This document shows, piece after piece, positions 8,190 through 17,847 of a DNA stretch of 32,488 nt. Under the pieces are notes generated by a model. That model searched no databases and was not told the origin of the DNA. It saw nothing but the letters and a program-made list of their open reading frames with translations. The stretch is from the NCBI GenBank assembly GCA_002733885.1, contig NVXJ01000004.1, positions 10,927 to 43,414 on the forward strand, read 5' to 3'. Each line of letters starts with the position of its first letter. Position 1 is the first letter of the stretch. The DNA comes from Arcobacter sp. Lineage in GTDB: Bacteria > Campylobacterota > Campylobacteria > Campylobacterales > Sulfurimonadaceae. The position numbers and the translations under genes are program-made.

Positions 8190-9080
8190 ATGATTAAAAA
8201 TATGGACCGTGGTGTGCTTTTTATGCTTCTTTCAGCGCTTATTTCAGCCTTGAATGGAGCCGTTGCAAAGGTGCTTTCACAAGACTTTACTGCCCTTGAA
8301 ATTGTTTTTTATAGAAACCTTATAGGGGTTTTTATAATTGTTTATACCTTAAAACACACTGCCCCTAAACTAAAGGGTGGAAAGTTTCATTTGCTTTTTT
8401 TAAGAGGTGTTTTTGGTGCCTCGGCTATGGTATTGTTCTTTTATACGATTACGGTTATTCCCTTAGGCGAGGCGATAACACTAAACAAGACCTCTCCTTT
8501 CTTTGTCTCAATACTCGCCTTTTACCTTATGAAAGAGCACCTAAGTAAAAAAGCGATGTTAGCCTTAGGCGTGGGTTTTCTTGGGGTAATACTCATTACG
8601 AAGCCTTGGGGTCTATCTATCTCTTATGCGCATTTCTATGGAGTTCTTGGAGGCTTTTTTGCAGCGGCGGCTTACGCAACGATTAAAAAGATAAAAGATA
8701 TTTATGATACCCGTGTGATTATGCTTTCTTTTATGGGAGTTGGAACACTTTTTCCTGTGATTCTTTTTGTACTTTCATTTTGGGTAACGAGTCCTCCTGA
8801 GGCATTGGCCTTTTTATTTACAGGTCTGTCTTGGCATAATGAGTGGCACTTATGGGGTCTAGTTGTGTTTATGTCTCTTATTTCAACCCTTTCTCAATAC
8901 TTCTTAACTAAGGCTTATAGCCTATCTAAGGCAAGTATTATAGGGGTGATATCATATACCAACATCCCCTTTGCCATAGGCTTTGGCTACATGCTAGGAG
9001 ACGCCTTTCCAGATTTTTGGACATTTACAGGAATAGGATTGATTGTTTTAGGTGGGGTTTTAGTTTCAAAGTCGAAGTAA
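8190..9080 (+). CDS. EamA-type (DMT superfamily) transporter
   Basis: The protein of about 296 residues is almost wholly hydrophobic, with about ten membrane segments arranged as two EamA repeats. Family blocks are SALISALNGAVAKVLS in the first helix, EIVFYRNLIG at the second, PLGEAITLNKTSPFFVSILAF in repeat one and SLSKASIIGVISYTNIPFA in repeat two. Members export or exchange small metabolites such as amino acids, nucleosides or S-adenosylmethionine; the substrate cannot be read from sequence. An in-frame TTG at 8184 and an ATG at 8202 are other possible starts and none has a ribosome site. The gene is isolated between two minus-strand operons and ends in a terminator shared with acs. Confidence 0.85.
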   Translation: MIKNMDRGVLFMLLSALISALNGAVAKVLSQDFTALEIVFYRNLIGVFIIVYTLKHTAPKLKGGKFHLLFLRGVFGASAMVLFFYTITVIPLGEAITLNKTSPFFVSILAFYLMKEHLSKKAMLALGVGFLGVILITKPWGLSISYAHFYGVLGGFFAAAAYATIKKIKDIYDTRVIMLSFMGVGTLFPVILFVLSFWVTSPPEALAFLFTGLSWHNEWHLWGLVVFMSLISTLSQYFLTKAYSLSKASIIGVISYTNIPFAIGFGYMLGDAFPDFWTFTGIGLIVLGGVLVSKSK

Positions 9081-9098
9081 AAGCCATAAGGCTTTTTT
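9079..9098. terminator. Bidirectional Rho-independent terminator between EamA gene and acs
   Basis: AAAAGCC (9079-9085) and GGCTTTT (9090-9096) form a 7-bp stem with an ATAA loop, followed by further T residues on the plus strand and preceded by A residues that serve as the T-run on the minus strand. It overlaps the stop codons of both convergent genes, so it can end both transcripts. Confidence 0.75.
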
Positions 9099-11061
9099 AT
9101 CCTTTGACAATAGCTTCTATTTGTTTAACTACTGCGGGATCTTCTAGGGTTGAAATGTCTTGAGTGATTTCTTCCTTCTTAGCGATAGATCGAAGTAAAC
9201 GTCTCATTATTTTTCCTGAACGTGTTTTTGGAAGTCCGGGTACGAAGATGATGTCATCACATAGAGCGATATTACCAATCTCTTTTTTGATGATATTATT
9301 GAGTTCTTTAACCATAGCAACATCATCTTCAAAACGGGTTTCATCAAGTGCATTTTTTAAGACGACATAAGCGAAGATTGACTCTCCCTTAATTTCATGA
9401 GGTCTTCCACATACAGCTACTTCAGCTACATTAGGGTCTTTCTTAAGAGCAGCTTCTACTTCAGCGGTTCCCATTCTATGACCTGATACATTAATAACAT
9501 CATCCGTTCTACCGGTGATAGTGATATAACCATCTTCATCATAATTCGCGCCATCACCTGTAAAGTACACAGGCTTTCCATCTTTTTTAACATCTCCGAA
9601 GTAAGACTTCTTAAAACGCTCAGGGTCACCCCAAACGGCTCTAATCATAGATGGCCAAGGCTTAGTGATACACATATAACCACTTTCACCCTTTGCTACT
9701 TTAATCCCTGTTTCAGGGTCTAAAATCTCTCCAATAATTCCAGGAAGAGGGAAGGTGGCACAAGCAGGTTTAATAGGAGTGGCTCCAGGGAGTGGAGAAA
9801 CGATATGCCCTCCTGTTTCTGTTTGCCAATAGGTATCAACAATAGCACATTTGGAATTTCCAACTTCTTCGTAATACCATTTCCACGCAGGAGGATCAAT
9901 AGGCTCACCAACGGTTCCTAATACCTTAAGACTTGAAATATCATATTTGGATGGTTCATTTTCACCCATCTTATGCAGTACTCTTATGGCAGTTGGGGCG
10001 GTATAAAACTGGTTAATCTTATGTTTTTCAACCATCTTCCAACATCTTCCTGCGTCAGGATACGTAGGAACACCTTCAAACATAAGTGTGGTGGCCCCCA
10101 TAGCAAGAGGACCATAAACAATGTAGGTATGACCCGTAATCCAACCTACATCCGCTGTACACCAAAAAGTATCATTATCTTTAACATCAAAGACCCATTC
10201 CATCGTCATTTGAGCCCATAAAATATATCCTGCAGTGTTATGCTGAACACCCTTAGGTGAACCCGTTGAACCTGAGGTGTAAAGTAAAAAGAGGGGGTCT
10301 TCAGAGTCCATTTCTTCGGCCTCACAAACACTCGATTCATTATCTATCATCTCATTATAAGAATAATCTCTACCTGCTACCCAAGTAACATCTTCATAAT
10401 TTCTTTGAACAACACAAACTTTTTCAACAGGTGTATCACCCTTAAGTGCTTCATCAACAACAGGTTTAAGCATATATGCCTTACCCTTACGGTAAGCACC
10501 ATCGGCGGTGATAACTACCTTAGCATCAGCGTCTTTGATTCTGTCCTTAAGGGCTTCAGCCGAAAATCCGCCAAAAACTATGGAATGAATAGCCCCAATT
10601 CTTGCACATGCAAGCATTGCATAAGCTGCTTCAGGAATCATTGGCATATAAATAACCACGCGGTCACCTTTTTTTACCCCGAACTTATTTTTAAGAAGGT
10701 TAGCAAACTTATTAACATTATGATGGAGTTGAAGATAGGTAATCATTTGATTATCGCCCTTATCCCCTTCAAATATAATGGCTACCTTGTTTTTCTTGTC
10801 TTCTAAGTGCCGGTCTATACATTGTTCAGATACATTAAGCGTACCCCCATCAAACCATGAATAAAAAGGGGCATTAGACTCATCTAAAACATTAGTAAAA
10901 GGTTTTTTCCATGTAATCTTTTCTTTTGCATAATCACCCCAAAAGCCTTCATAATTATCTTCGGCTTTTTTACATAGAGCGTAATATTCGTCCATACTTT
11001 TAATACGTGCAGTTTTTTGAAACTCTGGGTTAGGTTGAAAAATTTGTTTAGTTACGTTCAT
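9097..11061 (-). CDS. acs: Acetyl-CoA synthetase (AMP-forming)
   Basis: Acs activates acetate to acetyl-CoA through acetyl-AMP. The 654-residue length is standard. Visible blocks are the ATP-binding loop [12 protein letters not shown], the acetate-pocket region [11 protein letters not shown], the hinge and AMP-binding TGDGA and [15 protein letters not shown], and the C-terminal [11 protein letters not shown], whose Lys is the acetylation-controlled residue in the family. It is the last gene of the minus-strand acetate cluster, with an AAGGA ribosome site about 8 bases before the ATG. A long hairpin lies between the upstream exonuclease gene and acs. Together with ActP and the porin it provides uptake and activation of external acetate. 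Confidence 0.97.
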   Translation of the reverse strand: MNVTKQIFQPNPEFQKTARIKSMDEYYALCKKAEDNYEGFWGDYAKEKITWKKPFTNVLDESNAPFYSWFDGGTLNVSEQCIDRHLEDKKNKVAIIFEGDKGDNQMITYLQLHHNVNKFANLLKNKFGVKKGDRVVIYMPMIPEAAYAMLACARIGAIHSIVFGGFSAEALKDRIKDADAKVVITADGAYRKGKAYMLKPVVDEALKGDTPVEKVCVVQRNYEDVTWVAGRDYSYNEMIDNESSVCEAEEMDSEDPLFLLYTSGSTGSPKGVQHNTAGYILWAQMTMEWVFDVKDNDTFWCTADVGWITGHTYIVYGPLAMGATTLMFEGVPTYPDAGRCWKMVEKHKINQFYTAPTAIRVLHKMGENEPSKYDISSLKVLGTVGEPIDPPAWKWYYEEVGNSKCAIVDTYWQTETGGHIVSPLPGATPIKPACATFPLPGIIGEILDPETGIKVAKGESGYMCITKPWPSMIRAVWGDPERFKKSYFGDVKKDGKPVYFTGDGANYDEDGYITITGRTDDVINVSGHRMGTAEVEAALKKDPNVAEVAVCGRPHEIKGESIFAYVVLKNALDETRFEDDVAMVKELNNIIKKEIGNIALCDDIIFVPGLPKTRSGKIMRRLLRSIAKKEEITQDISTLEDPAVVKQIEAIVKG

Positions 11062-11097
11062 TTGGTATCCTTGTTTATGATAAATTTTTAGTAAAGG

Positions 11098-11139
11098 TGG
11101 GTTCCGGATAAAAGACTAATATCTTCTATCGGGAACCCA
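11098..11139 (-). promoter_or_regulatory. Long RNA hairpin between the exonuclease gene and acs
   Basis: On the minus strand the arms TGGGTTCCCGATAGAAGA (11139-11122) and TCTTTTATCCGGAACCCA (11115-11098) can pair over 18 positions with one C-C mismatch and one G-U pair, around a 6-base loop TATTAG. The exonuclease stop codon TAG lies in the loop. No T-run follows, so it does not look like a simple terminator. It sits in the leader of acs and would protect or separate the acs part of a longer message. Confidence 0.7.
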
Positions 11140-11736
11140 TCTTTGTAGTTTTAAGTACATCATTGCTGTCATAATGGCATCATTTACAGCATTATGTTTT
11201 CCCATATTAGGGATATTTAGATCTCGCATGATTGTATCAAAGCCTAAGTCAATATTTCCTTGAGGAATTAAACTTATTTTTTTGTCAAAATAAATGGCAG
11301 AAACCTCTGTGGCCTTATTGGGCAAAACGATCCCTAGCCAAGGTTTAATATAACGGTTAATCATCTTAATATCAAACTCTAAGTAATACCCGACTAATGG
11401 TTTTGAACCAATATAATGTAAAAAATCATGTATAGCCTTATGGGGTTCTAAGGCATTGTCTAAATCACAAGGTCGAATGTTATGAATGGTAATGCTTTTT
11501 TCAGAGATTGTGTTTGAAGGCTTCAAGAAGACTTCAAAGGTTTGTGAACTTAAAATTTTGTTGTCTTTTATGGTCACCGCACCAATAGAAAGTATTTCAT
11601 CTTTTTTAGTGTTTAAACCTGTTGTTTCTGTGTCAAAAACAACACACTCTTTTCCCTTATAATCGTCAAATAAAAAGGCATAATTGTCGTCTTTTAAATT
11701 TCTACGATTGAGTTTTTTTCTAATGAGATTAAACAT
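11116..11736 (-). CDS. DnaQ-like DEDDh 3'-5' exonuclease
   Basis: The 206-residue protein has the exonuclease I motif FDTETTGLN with Asp35 and Glu37, the second motif region PLVGYYLEFDIKMIN and the third motif HNAVNDA with His181 and Asp186, so the DEDDh active site is complete. It is related to the epsilon subunit of DNA polymerase III. Proteins of this type sit next to DUF294 proteins in many acetate-uptake clusters, where their role is not settled. Its start codon directly follows the stop of the DUF294 gene with no base between, so the two are coupled. Given the clustering, a role in RNA or nucleotide turnover linked to acetate metabolism is as likely as DNA proofreading. Confidence 0.88.
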   Translation of the reverse strand: MFNLIRKKLNRRNLKDDNYAFLFDDYKGKECVVFDTETTGLNTKKDEILSIGAVTIKDNKILSSQTFEVFLKPSNTISEKSITIHNIRPCDLDNALEPHKAIHDFLHYIGSKPLVGYYLEFDIKMINRYIKPWLGIVLPNKATEVSAIYFDKKISLIPQGNIDLGFDTIMRDLNIPNMGKHNAVNDAIMTAMMYLKLQRWVPDRRY

Positions 11737-13560
11737 TTATGTCACCACATTAAGATGAAAATGAAAACTAAGAAACTTTTTAAAGCTATTAACGACTTTA
11801 AAAGCATCTTTGAGAAGGTCCCGTTCATACTTTTCAAGCTTAGAAGGATCAATAAAGTTAGCGCGTTCATAATCATTAGGATGTTTTAACATGGCCTTTA
11901 GTCTCATTGAAAGAAGGGTATCGAAGGCTTCAACAAGTTCTGTTGCAAAGTTTTTATCGATAATGTTTTTGTTGTTAAGTTCTTTAATTCTTAAGATTGT
12001 ATTTGTGTTTGTAATATTATATTCTAAACAAAGGGTTCGTATACCATGCACTATGGCAAAAATACCCCCCTTTTTTAGATCAATCTCATTTTTATAGCTG
12101 GAATTATTGGTAACAAAATTTGAAAATAAACTTAAAGGCGTTTCAAAACTTAGTGCGGATTTCGCGAGGTGCGCGAGTATGTCTTCTCGCCCAATAAAAC
12201 GCTGATGTAAGTAGGTTTTAACTTCATTTAAAAGGTTTTCATTCCCACAAATATATAAGGCATCACTGAAAATTGAAAGTTCTTGGAGCGAGGCACTGTT
12301 TAAGGTGTCTACCCATATATCAACCTGTTCTTTGTAGTGACGTTTATTTCGTCTCCAAAAGGTATTACTTACCATAATATTTCCTGGGCAGGGAGGAAAA
12401 CCCAAGTCTTGTAAGTGGGAAGAAAAGGTAAGCATGAAGGGTTCAAAGATTTCTGCCTTTGTATCATCATCAATGATAAGGGCATTATCTTGGTCTGTAT
12501 GTAAAATTTGTTCTTGTCTTCCTTCACTTCCCATAAGGATAAGTGCTGCCTTGTTTTGCAGCTCTAAAGGCACACTAAGTTGATAAACCTTAGTATAGAT
12601 TTTGGCATTAAGCTCACTTACAAGTTTGGAAATATAGCGGGTTTTAACCCCTCTTGCTTGTAAGGATTCAACAAGATAAAGTTGGTTTTTTTGAATCTTT
12701 TGTAAGTCTTGTATAGAAGATGCTTTTTGCACTTGAACGGCAATAAGGTGGGAATGATTGGCAAAATGACTAAGGAGGTCAAGCTGTTCTAAAATACCAA
12801 CAATTTCACCATTTTCAAGTACGGCCATACGTTTAATGTCATGTTTCAAAAACATTAAAAGGGCATTAAAAAGAAAGTCACTTTTAGCAATGCAAATAAG
12901 TGGAAAACTTGCGATATCTTTAACCTTGGTGCTTAAAGGAAGTTGCGCTAATAAAAGTCTTTGACGTAGATCACTGTCAGTGACAATTCCATAATCTTCA
13001 TTATCTTGAACAATAATGGCCTTAGCGCGAAGGTCTTGCATCTCTTGTAGGGCAGTATAAATAGAAGTGCTTTTGGGCACAAGGCATTTTACATGAAGGT
13101 AAATATCAGATACCTTTGCCATCATAAAAGGGGTAAGGTCATTTTGAAGTTCATGTTCTTTTAGGGACTGATGCTTAGCAATAAAGTCTTTCATGTAAAA
13201 GTCTTTAAAGGCTTGGTGGTCTTGTATGAGGTTTAAGAAAATCTCTTTTGGAAGGAGGTAGCAAATAAGGTCTTCTTGAACCACAAAATGTGATTTTATA
13301 TCAGAATAAATAAGGGCATTAGCATCAAAGCTGTCACTTTCATTATAAACATTATGGAGCTCATCATCAAGGTATTCATGAACAATACCCTTGATGATAA
13401 TATAAAGATAGTCACTTCCGATACTTTTTGAGATAAGTACGGACTCTTTAGGATAATAAGCAATGTCCATTGATCCACTAAGTGTTTCAATAACGCCGGC
13501 CTTTAAAAGAGAAAAGGGATGAACACTAGCAAGAAGCTGTTGTTGATCATAAATACTCAT
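11737..13560 (-). CDS. cNMP-binding / CBS / DUF294 nucleotidyltransferase-like protein
   Basis: The 607-residue cytoplasmic protein has four parts: a cyclic-nucleotide-binding-like domain (about 15-115), a CBS pair (about 145-270), a DUF294 nucleotidyltransferase domain (about 290-430) with GSEGRQEQ.LHTDQDNA (Gly344, Ser345, Asp356, Asp358), and a helical DUF294 C-terminal domain (about 460-600). The catalytic residues match the GlnD uridylyltransferase fold, so it may modify a partner protein. CBS and cNMP domains usually sense adenine nucleotides. It lies between actP and the exonuclease gene, as in acetate clusters of other proteobacteria, so regulation of acetate uptake or activation by nucleotide signals is a reasonable inference. 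AAGGAG precedes the start by 9 bases. Confidence 0.9.
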   Translation of the reverse strand: MSIYDQQQLLASVHPFSLLKAGVIETLSGSMDIAYYPKESVLISKSIGSDYLYIIIKGIVHEYLDDELHNVYNESDSFDANALIYSDIKSHFVVQEDLICYLLPKEIFLNLIQDHQAFKDFYMKDFIAKHQSLKEHELQNDLTPFMMAKVSDIYLHVKCLVPKSTSIYTALQEMQDLRAKAIIVQDNEDYGIVTDSDLRQRLLLAQLPLSTKVKDIASFPLICIAKSDFLFNALLMFLKHDIKRMAVLENGEIVGILEQLDLLSHFANHSHLIAVQVQKASSIQDLQKIQKNQLYLVESLQARGVKTRYISKLVSELNAKIYTKVYQLSVPLELQNKAALILMGSEGRQEQILHTDQDNALIIDDDTKAEIFEPFMLTFSSHLQDLGFPPCPGNIMVSNTFWRRNKRHYKEQVDIWVDTLNSASLQELSIFSDALYICGNENLLNEVKTYLHQRFIGREDILAHLAKSALSFETPLSLFSNFVTNNSSYKNEIDLKKGGIFAIVHGIRTLCLEYNITNTNTILRIKELNNKNIIDKNFATELVEAFDTLLSMRLKAMLKHPNDYERANFIDPSKLEKYERDLLKDAFKVVNSFKKFLSFHFHLNVVT

Positions 13561-13587
13561 CTGTGACTACTCCTTATATTTTTTTAT

Positions 13588-13606
13588 ACTAGGGATAATC
13601 CCTAGT
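13588..13606 (-). promoter_or_regulatory. Near-perfect palindrome at the actP stop codon (intercistronic hairpin)
   Basis: ACTAGGGAT (13588-13596) and ATCCCTAGT (13598-13606) are exact inverse copies around one base. On the minus strand the actP stop codon TAG forms part of the first arm. The bases after the hairpin on that strand are ATAAAAAAAT and not a T-run, so it is not a standard terminator. It most likely marks an mRNA processing or stability site between actP and the DUF294 gene. Confidence 0.6.
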
Positions 13607-15269
13607 GATCAACAGCGCCTTCAGCACCGATACCTGTTTGAGCACGTACATATTGTGCTTCAAAGGCTTCGATTTCTTTAGCGGCTGAGTCTGACTTATC
13701 TGTAACTGAGAATAACCAAATACCAACAAATGATACCGTTACAGAAAACAATGCAGGGTATTTGTAAGGAAAAATCGCTTCTTCAAAACCAAAGATTTGA
13801 ACCCATACAATTGGCCCAAGAATTACAAGTGTTACCGCCGTTGCAAGACCAAGGCTTCCACCCACGACTGCGCCACGTGTTGTTAGCTTAGACCAGTACA
13901 TAGAAAGGAAAAGAATAGGGAAGTTCGCCGAAGCTGCAATAGCAAAGGCAAGACCTACCACGAAAGCGATATTTTGTTCTTCAAAGGCAATACCCATGAA
14001 AATTGAAATGATTCCAAGTACTACGGTTGCTATCTTAGACACTCTCATTTCACTTTGACCATCAGCCTTTCCTTTTTTGAAAACAGAAGCATAAAGGTCA
14101 TGGGAGATTGCCGAAGCACCTGCAAGTGTAAGACCTGAAACTACGGCTAAAATTGTTGCAAAGGCTACGGCTGAAATAAAGCCTAGGAAGAAGTCTCCAC
14201 CCACTGCGTGAGAAAGGTGAATCGCGGCCATGTTCTTACCACCAAGAATTGGATACCCACTATTAATTGCTTGTTTTGCTAGGTCTATGTATTCAGGATT
14301 TTGATAAACCATAACAATGGCACCAAAACCGATGATGAAGGTTAAAATGTAAAAGTAACCAATTAAACCTGTTGCGTAAAACACAGACTTACGTGCTTCT
14401 TTTGCGTCACCAACGGTAAAAAATCTCATAAGAATATGAGGAAGACCTGCGGTTCCAAACATTAGAGCAACGGCAAGAGAGATGGCTGAAATAGGATCAT
14501 CGACCAATCCTCCTGGGCTCATAATCTCTATGCCTTTCATTTCTGTCGCTGTTGTAAAAAGAGCTTCAAAACTAAAGTCGAAATGTGCCATAACAGCGAT
14601 GGCCATAAATGTTGCACCTGAAAGAAGTAAAAATGCCTTAATAATTTGAACCCAAGTTGTTGCGAGCATACCACCAAAGGTTACATAAAGAATCATTAAC
14701 ACACCAACTAGAACAACAGCAATTTCATATTCTAAACCAAACAAGAGTTGAATAAGTTTACCCGCACCAACCATTTGAGCGATAAGATAAAGAATAACAG
14801 TTGCAATTGAACCCGCTGCTGCTAGTGAGCGAATAGGTGTTTGACGTAAACGGTAAGATGCAACATCTGCAAAGGTGTACTTTCCAAGGTTACGAAGTTG
14901 CTCTGCAACAAGGAAAAGAATGATTGGCCATCCTACTAAGAAACCTATAGAATAGATTAAACCATCATATCCCTTTAGGTAAACAAGACCAGAAATACCA
15001 AGGAAAGAGGCAGCTGACATGTAATCACCTGCGATTGCCATACCATTTTGAAAACCTGTGATTCCACCACCTGCGGTATAAAAATCTTTGGCAGTTTTGG
15101 TTCTTTTAGCTGCCCAATAGGTAATTCCAAGAGTTGCCCCTACAAAAAGTAAGAACATAACAATGGCAGACATGTTTAAGGCTTGTTTCTCAATTTCGCC
15201 ATCAATGGTTCCTGAAGCGTAAACACCGGCCATACATAGGCTTAAGAATATAAAAACACGAGATATCAT
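13602..15269 (-). CDS. actP: Cation/acetate symporter (SSS family)
   Basis: The 555-residue inner membrane protein has about 13 or 14 hydrophobic segments and the SSS signature regions of Act[35 protein letters not shown] and [15 protein letters not shown]. It takes up acetate, and probably other short acids, with sodium. The first 19 or so residues look like a signal sequence, as in other ActP proteins. It overlaps the DUF485 gene by 4 bases (ATGA), the usual yjcH-actP arrangement. The position between a porin gene and acs supports acetate as substrate, although members of the family also carry propionate, pyruvate and glycolate. Confidence 0.93.
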   Translation of the reverse strand: MISRVFIFLSLCMAGVYASGTIDGEIEKQALNMSAIVMFLLFVGATLGITYWAAKRTKTAKDFYTAGGGITGFQNGMAIAGDYMSAASFLGISGLVYLKGYDGLIYSIGFLVGWPIILFLVAEQLRNLGKYTFADVASYRLRQTPIRSLAAAGSIATVILYLIAQMVGAGKLIQLLFGLEYEIAVVLVGVLMILYVTFGGMLATTWVQIIKAFLLLSGATFMAIAVMAHFDFSFEALFTTATEMKGIEIMSPGGLVDDPISAISLAVALMFGTAGLPHILMRFFTVGDAKEARKSVFYATGLIGYFYILTFIIGFGAIVMVYQNPEYIDLAKQAINSGYPILGGKNMAAIHLSHAVGGDFFLGFISAVAFATILAVVSGLTLAGASAISHDLYASVFKKGKADGQSEMRVSKIATVVLGIISIFMGIAFEEQNIAFVVGLAFAIAASANFPILFLSMYWSKLTTRGAVVGGSLGLATAVTLVILGPIVWVQIFGFEEAIFPYKYPALFSVTVSFVGIWLFSVTDKSDSAAKEIEAFEAQYVRAQTGIGAEGAVDH

Positions 15270-15586
15270 GATTGATTTTCCTTGAATTTTTGTTTGATTT
15301 TTTGTGTAAGTCCGTCAAATTCAGAATTTGCACGTCTTACATAAATACCGGTTAAGGTAAAAGCAAAAATAATAATTGCTACACCTACTGGAATACCTAG
15401 TGTCGTTACGCTTCCCTCACTTATAGGTGTACCTAAGAGTGAAGGATAAAAGGCGATAGTGAGAATAAAGGCAAAATACACGATTAACATGGAAATGGTT
15501 AATTTCCATGCAAAGGTGGAACGTTTTTTTGTTAGTTCTTGAAAATTAGGGTCATTTTTAATAGACTCGACTTGTTCTTTTGTCAT
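15266..15586 (-). CDS. DUF485 family small membrane protein (YjcH-like)
   Basis: The 106-residue protein has a charged N-terminus with [16 protein letters not shown], then two membrane segments (about 28-50 and 60-82), matching the DUF485 family that is almost always found directly upstream of actP. Its function is unknown; the tight coupling to actP suggests a helper or regulator of the symporter. AAGGA precedes the start. It lies 15 bases after the porin stop, in the same direction. Confidence 0.88.
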   Translation of the reverse strand: MTKEQVESIKNDPNFQELTKKRSTFAWKLTISMLIVYFAFILTIAFYPSLLGTPISEGSVTTLGIPVGVAIIIFAFTLTGIYVRRANSEFDGLTQKIKQKFKENQS

Positions 15587-15601
15587 AATTGAAATCCTTT
15601 T

Positions 15602-17014
15602 TTAAAAATTGTAGTTAGCGATAAGTCGGTACTCATCCCAACCTGTGTTACCAGAAGTACCTTCTGCAAATTTTCTTGGAAAATTTCCACGAAAACGAAG
15701 TTGAAGATTCTTAATAGCTGCCGGGTAAAACTTGATATCAAAACCTGGTTCATAAGCTGTTCTTGCTACCCCATAACCTGAATTTTCATCCATGTCAAAA
15801 GAAGCATAATAAGTCGCTGCTGAAAGATTAAGCCCTCGTTTTTTAAAGGAATATGAAGCAGCTACCTTAGTAGCCTTTGTTCCTGCTAAAAATTGGTGAC
15901 GTGTTACCATACCTTGAGTGAAGGCCGGCATACCACCAAATTGAGAAAGTATAGCATTTTTATACGAAGCATCTGTCTCATCATTATCGGTGGTCTGAGA
16001 ATAAGCGATATAAGCTGTAAAAGCATCTATTTTAGCACCTACTTTAGCAGCCCAATATAATGAATCTATATCACCATTTCCCCCTAGGCTAGAATCTTTC
16101 ATATACGCATTTCCAACATTGTTTTGTTTAATAACTTGTGCTTGAATAAAGGGTTTAAAATTTTCAAGCTGAAAAGAAGCTCCCGCATCAAGATACAGGG
16201 TGTTATATAAGTCCCAAGCATAATCATTAGAGGCTTTCATGTGAAAGTTATCGCTTGTATACTTTACTTGTGCATTGGTAACGCCAGATGTATTCTTTCC
16301 AGCTGCTGCCTCACCCATATTAAGGTACTTTCCTGTGCCAGCATTTCCAGCTGCGGGATAACCCGCTGTTGAGGCTAGCATTCCTCCTGAATAAATGTTA
16401 CTAAAACTACCATAAGCAATCTTATTAAGATGAGCTACTTGAATGGAAGTGTTTCCTAAGTCCTTATTGACAAGTTTATAGGCTTCAAAGGTGTTAGGAA
16501 GCATACGCGCATCATCCGAACCAATCATAGGTGTGTCATAACGTTGAAGTCCTAATTTTAGACTTGTTTGTGAACCGTATTGGGAAAAGTCATATCCCAC
16601 GTAGGCTTCACCTAAGATAGAATAAGATTCTAAACCTGTTCCAAGTAATGAAGGGTCTTGAACACCATGTTGGTTTAAATCAATCTTATTTGTAGTATAA
16701 AAAGCTGCGGCAAGGTTTACGCCATTGTAGGTAGCTGTTTCATACTTTAAATGTCCCCCAATTGCAGTTGAGTCACGATGTGTTGAAGCACCTGAACTTC
16801 CTTGATATCGTCTGTCTAAATAAAACATACGGATTTGACCGCTTGCCTTTCCTTGAGTAAACATATCACTCAAATTTTCTACTTCTTTATATTCTGTGGA
16901 TACAGTTTTGGCATCTTCCCCATGTTTTAGTTTGGTTGTTATCCCATCTGTGCCTGCAAACAGACGTGTAATCATTAATAAAAAAGCCAGACTAAAAGCT
17001 ATTTTCTTATTCAT
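15602..17014 (-). CDS. OprD-like outer membrane porin
   Basis: The 470-residue protein begins with a signal peptide (about residues 1-20, cleavage after LFA) and ends in Asn-Tyr-Asn-Phe with the terminal aromatic residue typical of outer membrane beta-barrels. The mature start KASGQIRMFYLDRRYQG, together with alternating hydrophobic strands, is typical of OprD-family porins of Campylobacterota. It probably lets small organic acids cross the outer membrane. It is the first gene of the porin-DUF485-actP block and has a strong AAGGAG ribosome site 5 bases before the ATG. The substrate is inferred only from context. Confidence 0.85.
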   Translation of the reverse strand: MNKKIAFSLAFLLMITRLFAGTDGITTKLKHGEDAKTVSTEYKEVENLSDMFTQGKASGQIRMFYLDRRYQGSSGASTHRDSTAIGGHLKYETATYNGVNLAAAFYTTNKIDLNQHGVQDPSLLGTGLESYSILGEAYVGYDFSQYGSQTSLKLGLQRYDTPMIGSDDARMLPNTFEAYKLVNKDLGNTSIQVAHLNKIAYGSFSNIYSGGMLASTAGYPAAGNAGTGKYLNMGEAAAGKNTSGVTNAQVKYTSDNFHMKASNDYAWDLYNTLYLDAGASFQLENFKPFIQAQVIKQNNVGNAYMKDSSLGGNGDIDSLYWAAKVGAKIDAFTAYIAYSQTTDNDETDASYKNAILSQFGGMPAFTQGMVTRHQFLAGTKATKVAASYSFKKRGLNLSAATYYASFDMDENSGYGVARTAYEPGFDIKFYPAAIKNLQLRFRGNFPRKFAEGTSGNTGWDEYRLIANYNF

Positions 17015-17175
17015 TTATTCTCCTTAAAGAGCGTCTCCCAACACTCAAATATATTACATTATTATCATAAATAAAGAGTGTAGCATGAACGTAGCAAGAA
17101 CAAAGAAATGCAGTTTTTAGGATTAAAAATAGTAATTTGAGAATAAAAGTAACATTATTTTATAAGATTTAATTA
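17015..17175 (-). promoter_or_regulatory. Upstream region of the porin-DUF485-actP block
   Basis: The 161-base gap between the response regulator gene and the porin gene is AT-rich and holds ACACTC (17041-17046) and GAGTGT (17076-17081) as a widely spaced inverted repeat, and a possible TATGAT or TAATAAT -10 on the minus strand. No clear terminator after the response regulator and no sigma-54 -24/-12 pair are seen. A separate promoter for the porin block is likely from the size of the gap, but I cannot place it. Confidence 0.3.
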
Positions 17176-17847
17176 TTAATGGTTTTGGCTTGAAGGGATG
17201 TCTATCATATAACCTTGGGCACGAATATTTTGAATGAATTCTTCTTTTAGGGACTTTTTAAGACGGTTTATTTCAGCTCTAATGGTTGCATTATCAACAA
17301 TAGTCTCATCCCAAACATAATTTTGAAACTGTTCGAAATCCACAATTCGACCACGGTTTCGTGCAAGTAGATCAATGATTTGCGATTGTCTTTTACTAAG
17401 GATTTGAATTTCGCCATTAAAGAGTAAATGGTTATGTTCTTGATCATAACTGTAATTAAAAGAAAGACGTAGGTGCACTTGTGGTAGTTCAGTTGATAAT
17501 TTTATCTTATCAATGCGAAGGGAAAGTTCTTTAAGATGAAAGGGCTTTTTTAAGTAATCATAACAGCCTAAGTCATAAGCCCTTGAGATATCTTCAATAT
17601 CAACTAAGGCGGAAATATAAATAGTAGGGGTGTGAATGCATAATTTATGTAAGCGTTCAAGAAGGCTTAGACCATCAATACTTGGGACATTAATATCCAG
17701 TAGAAGCAGATCATAGCTTTCATTTTTTAGAAGTTCTAAGGCCTGAAGTCCATCAAAACAAGACTCCACATGATGCCCAATGGCAAGAAGGTATTCTTCA
17801 ATAGACTCATTAAGCATCACTTCATCTTCTAATAAAAATATTTTCAT
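17176..17847 (-). CDS. OmpR-type response regulator
   Basis: The 223-residue protein has a receiver domain (1-115) with the acidic pair in LEDE, phospho-acceptor Asp51 in LLLLDINVPSIDG, Ser79 and Lys101 in LKKPF, and a winged-helix DNA-binding domain (about 125-220) with LSKRQSQIIDLLARN and TIRAEINRLKKSL. It overlaps its kinase gene by 4 bases (ATGA), so the two form a cognate pair. It lies directly upstream of the porin-actP-acs genes in the same direction, which makes control of that module a fair but unproven inference. Confidence 0.92.
   Translation of the reverse strand: MKIFLLEDEVMLNESIEEYLLAIGHHVESCFDGLQALELLKNESYDLLLLDINVPSIDGLSLLERLHKLCIHTPTIYISALVDIEDISRAYDLGCYDYLKKPFHLKELSLRIDKIKLSTELPQVHLRLSFNYSYDQEHNHLLFNGEIQILSKRQSQIIDLLARNRGRIVDFEQFQNYVWDETIVDNATIRAEINRLKKSLKEEFIQNIRAQGYMIDIPSSQNH

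Noticed and set aside
10405-10806. Long open frame (133 codons) on the plus strand opposite acs
   Set aside because: It lies wholly inside the firmly identified acs gene on the other strand, has no ribosome site and resembles no protein family. It is a shadow frame.
17015-17175. Sigma-54 promoter upstream of the porin-actP block
   Set aside because: No TGGC-TTGC pair with correct spacing was found on the minus strand.
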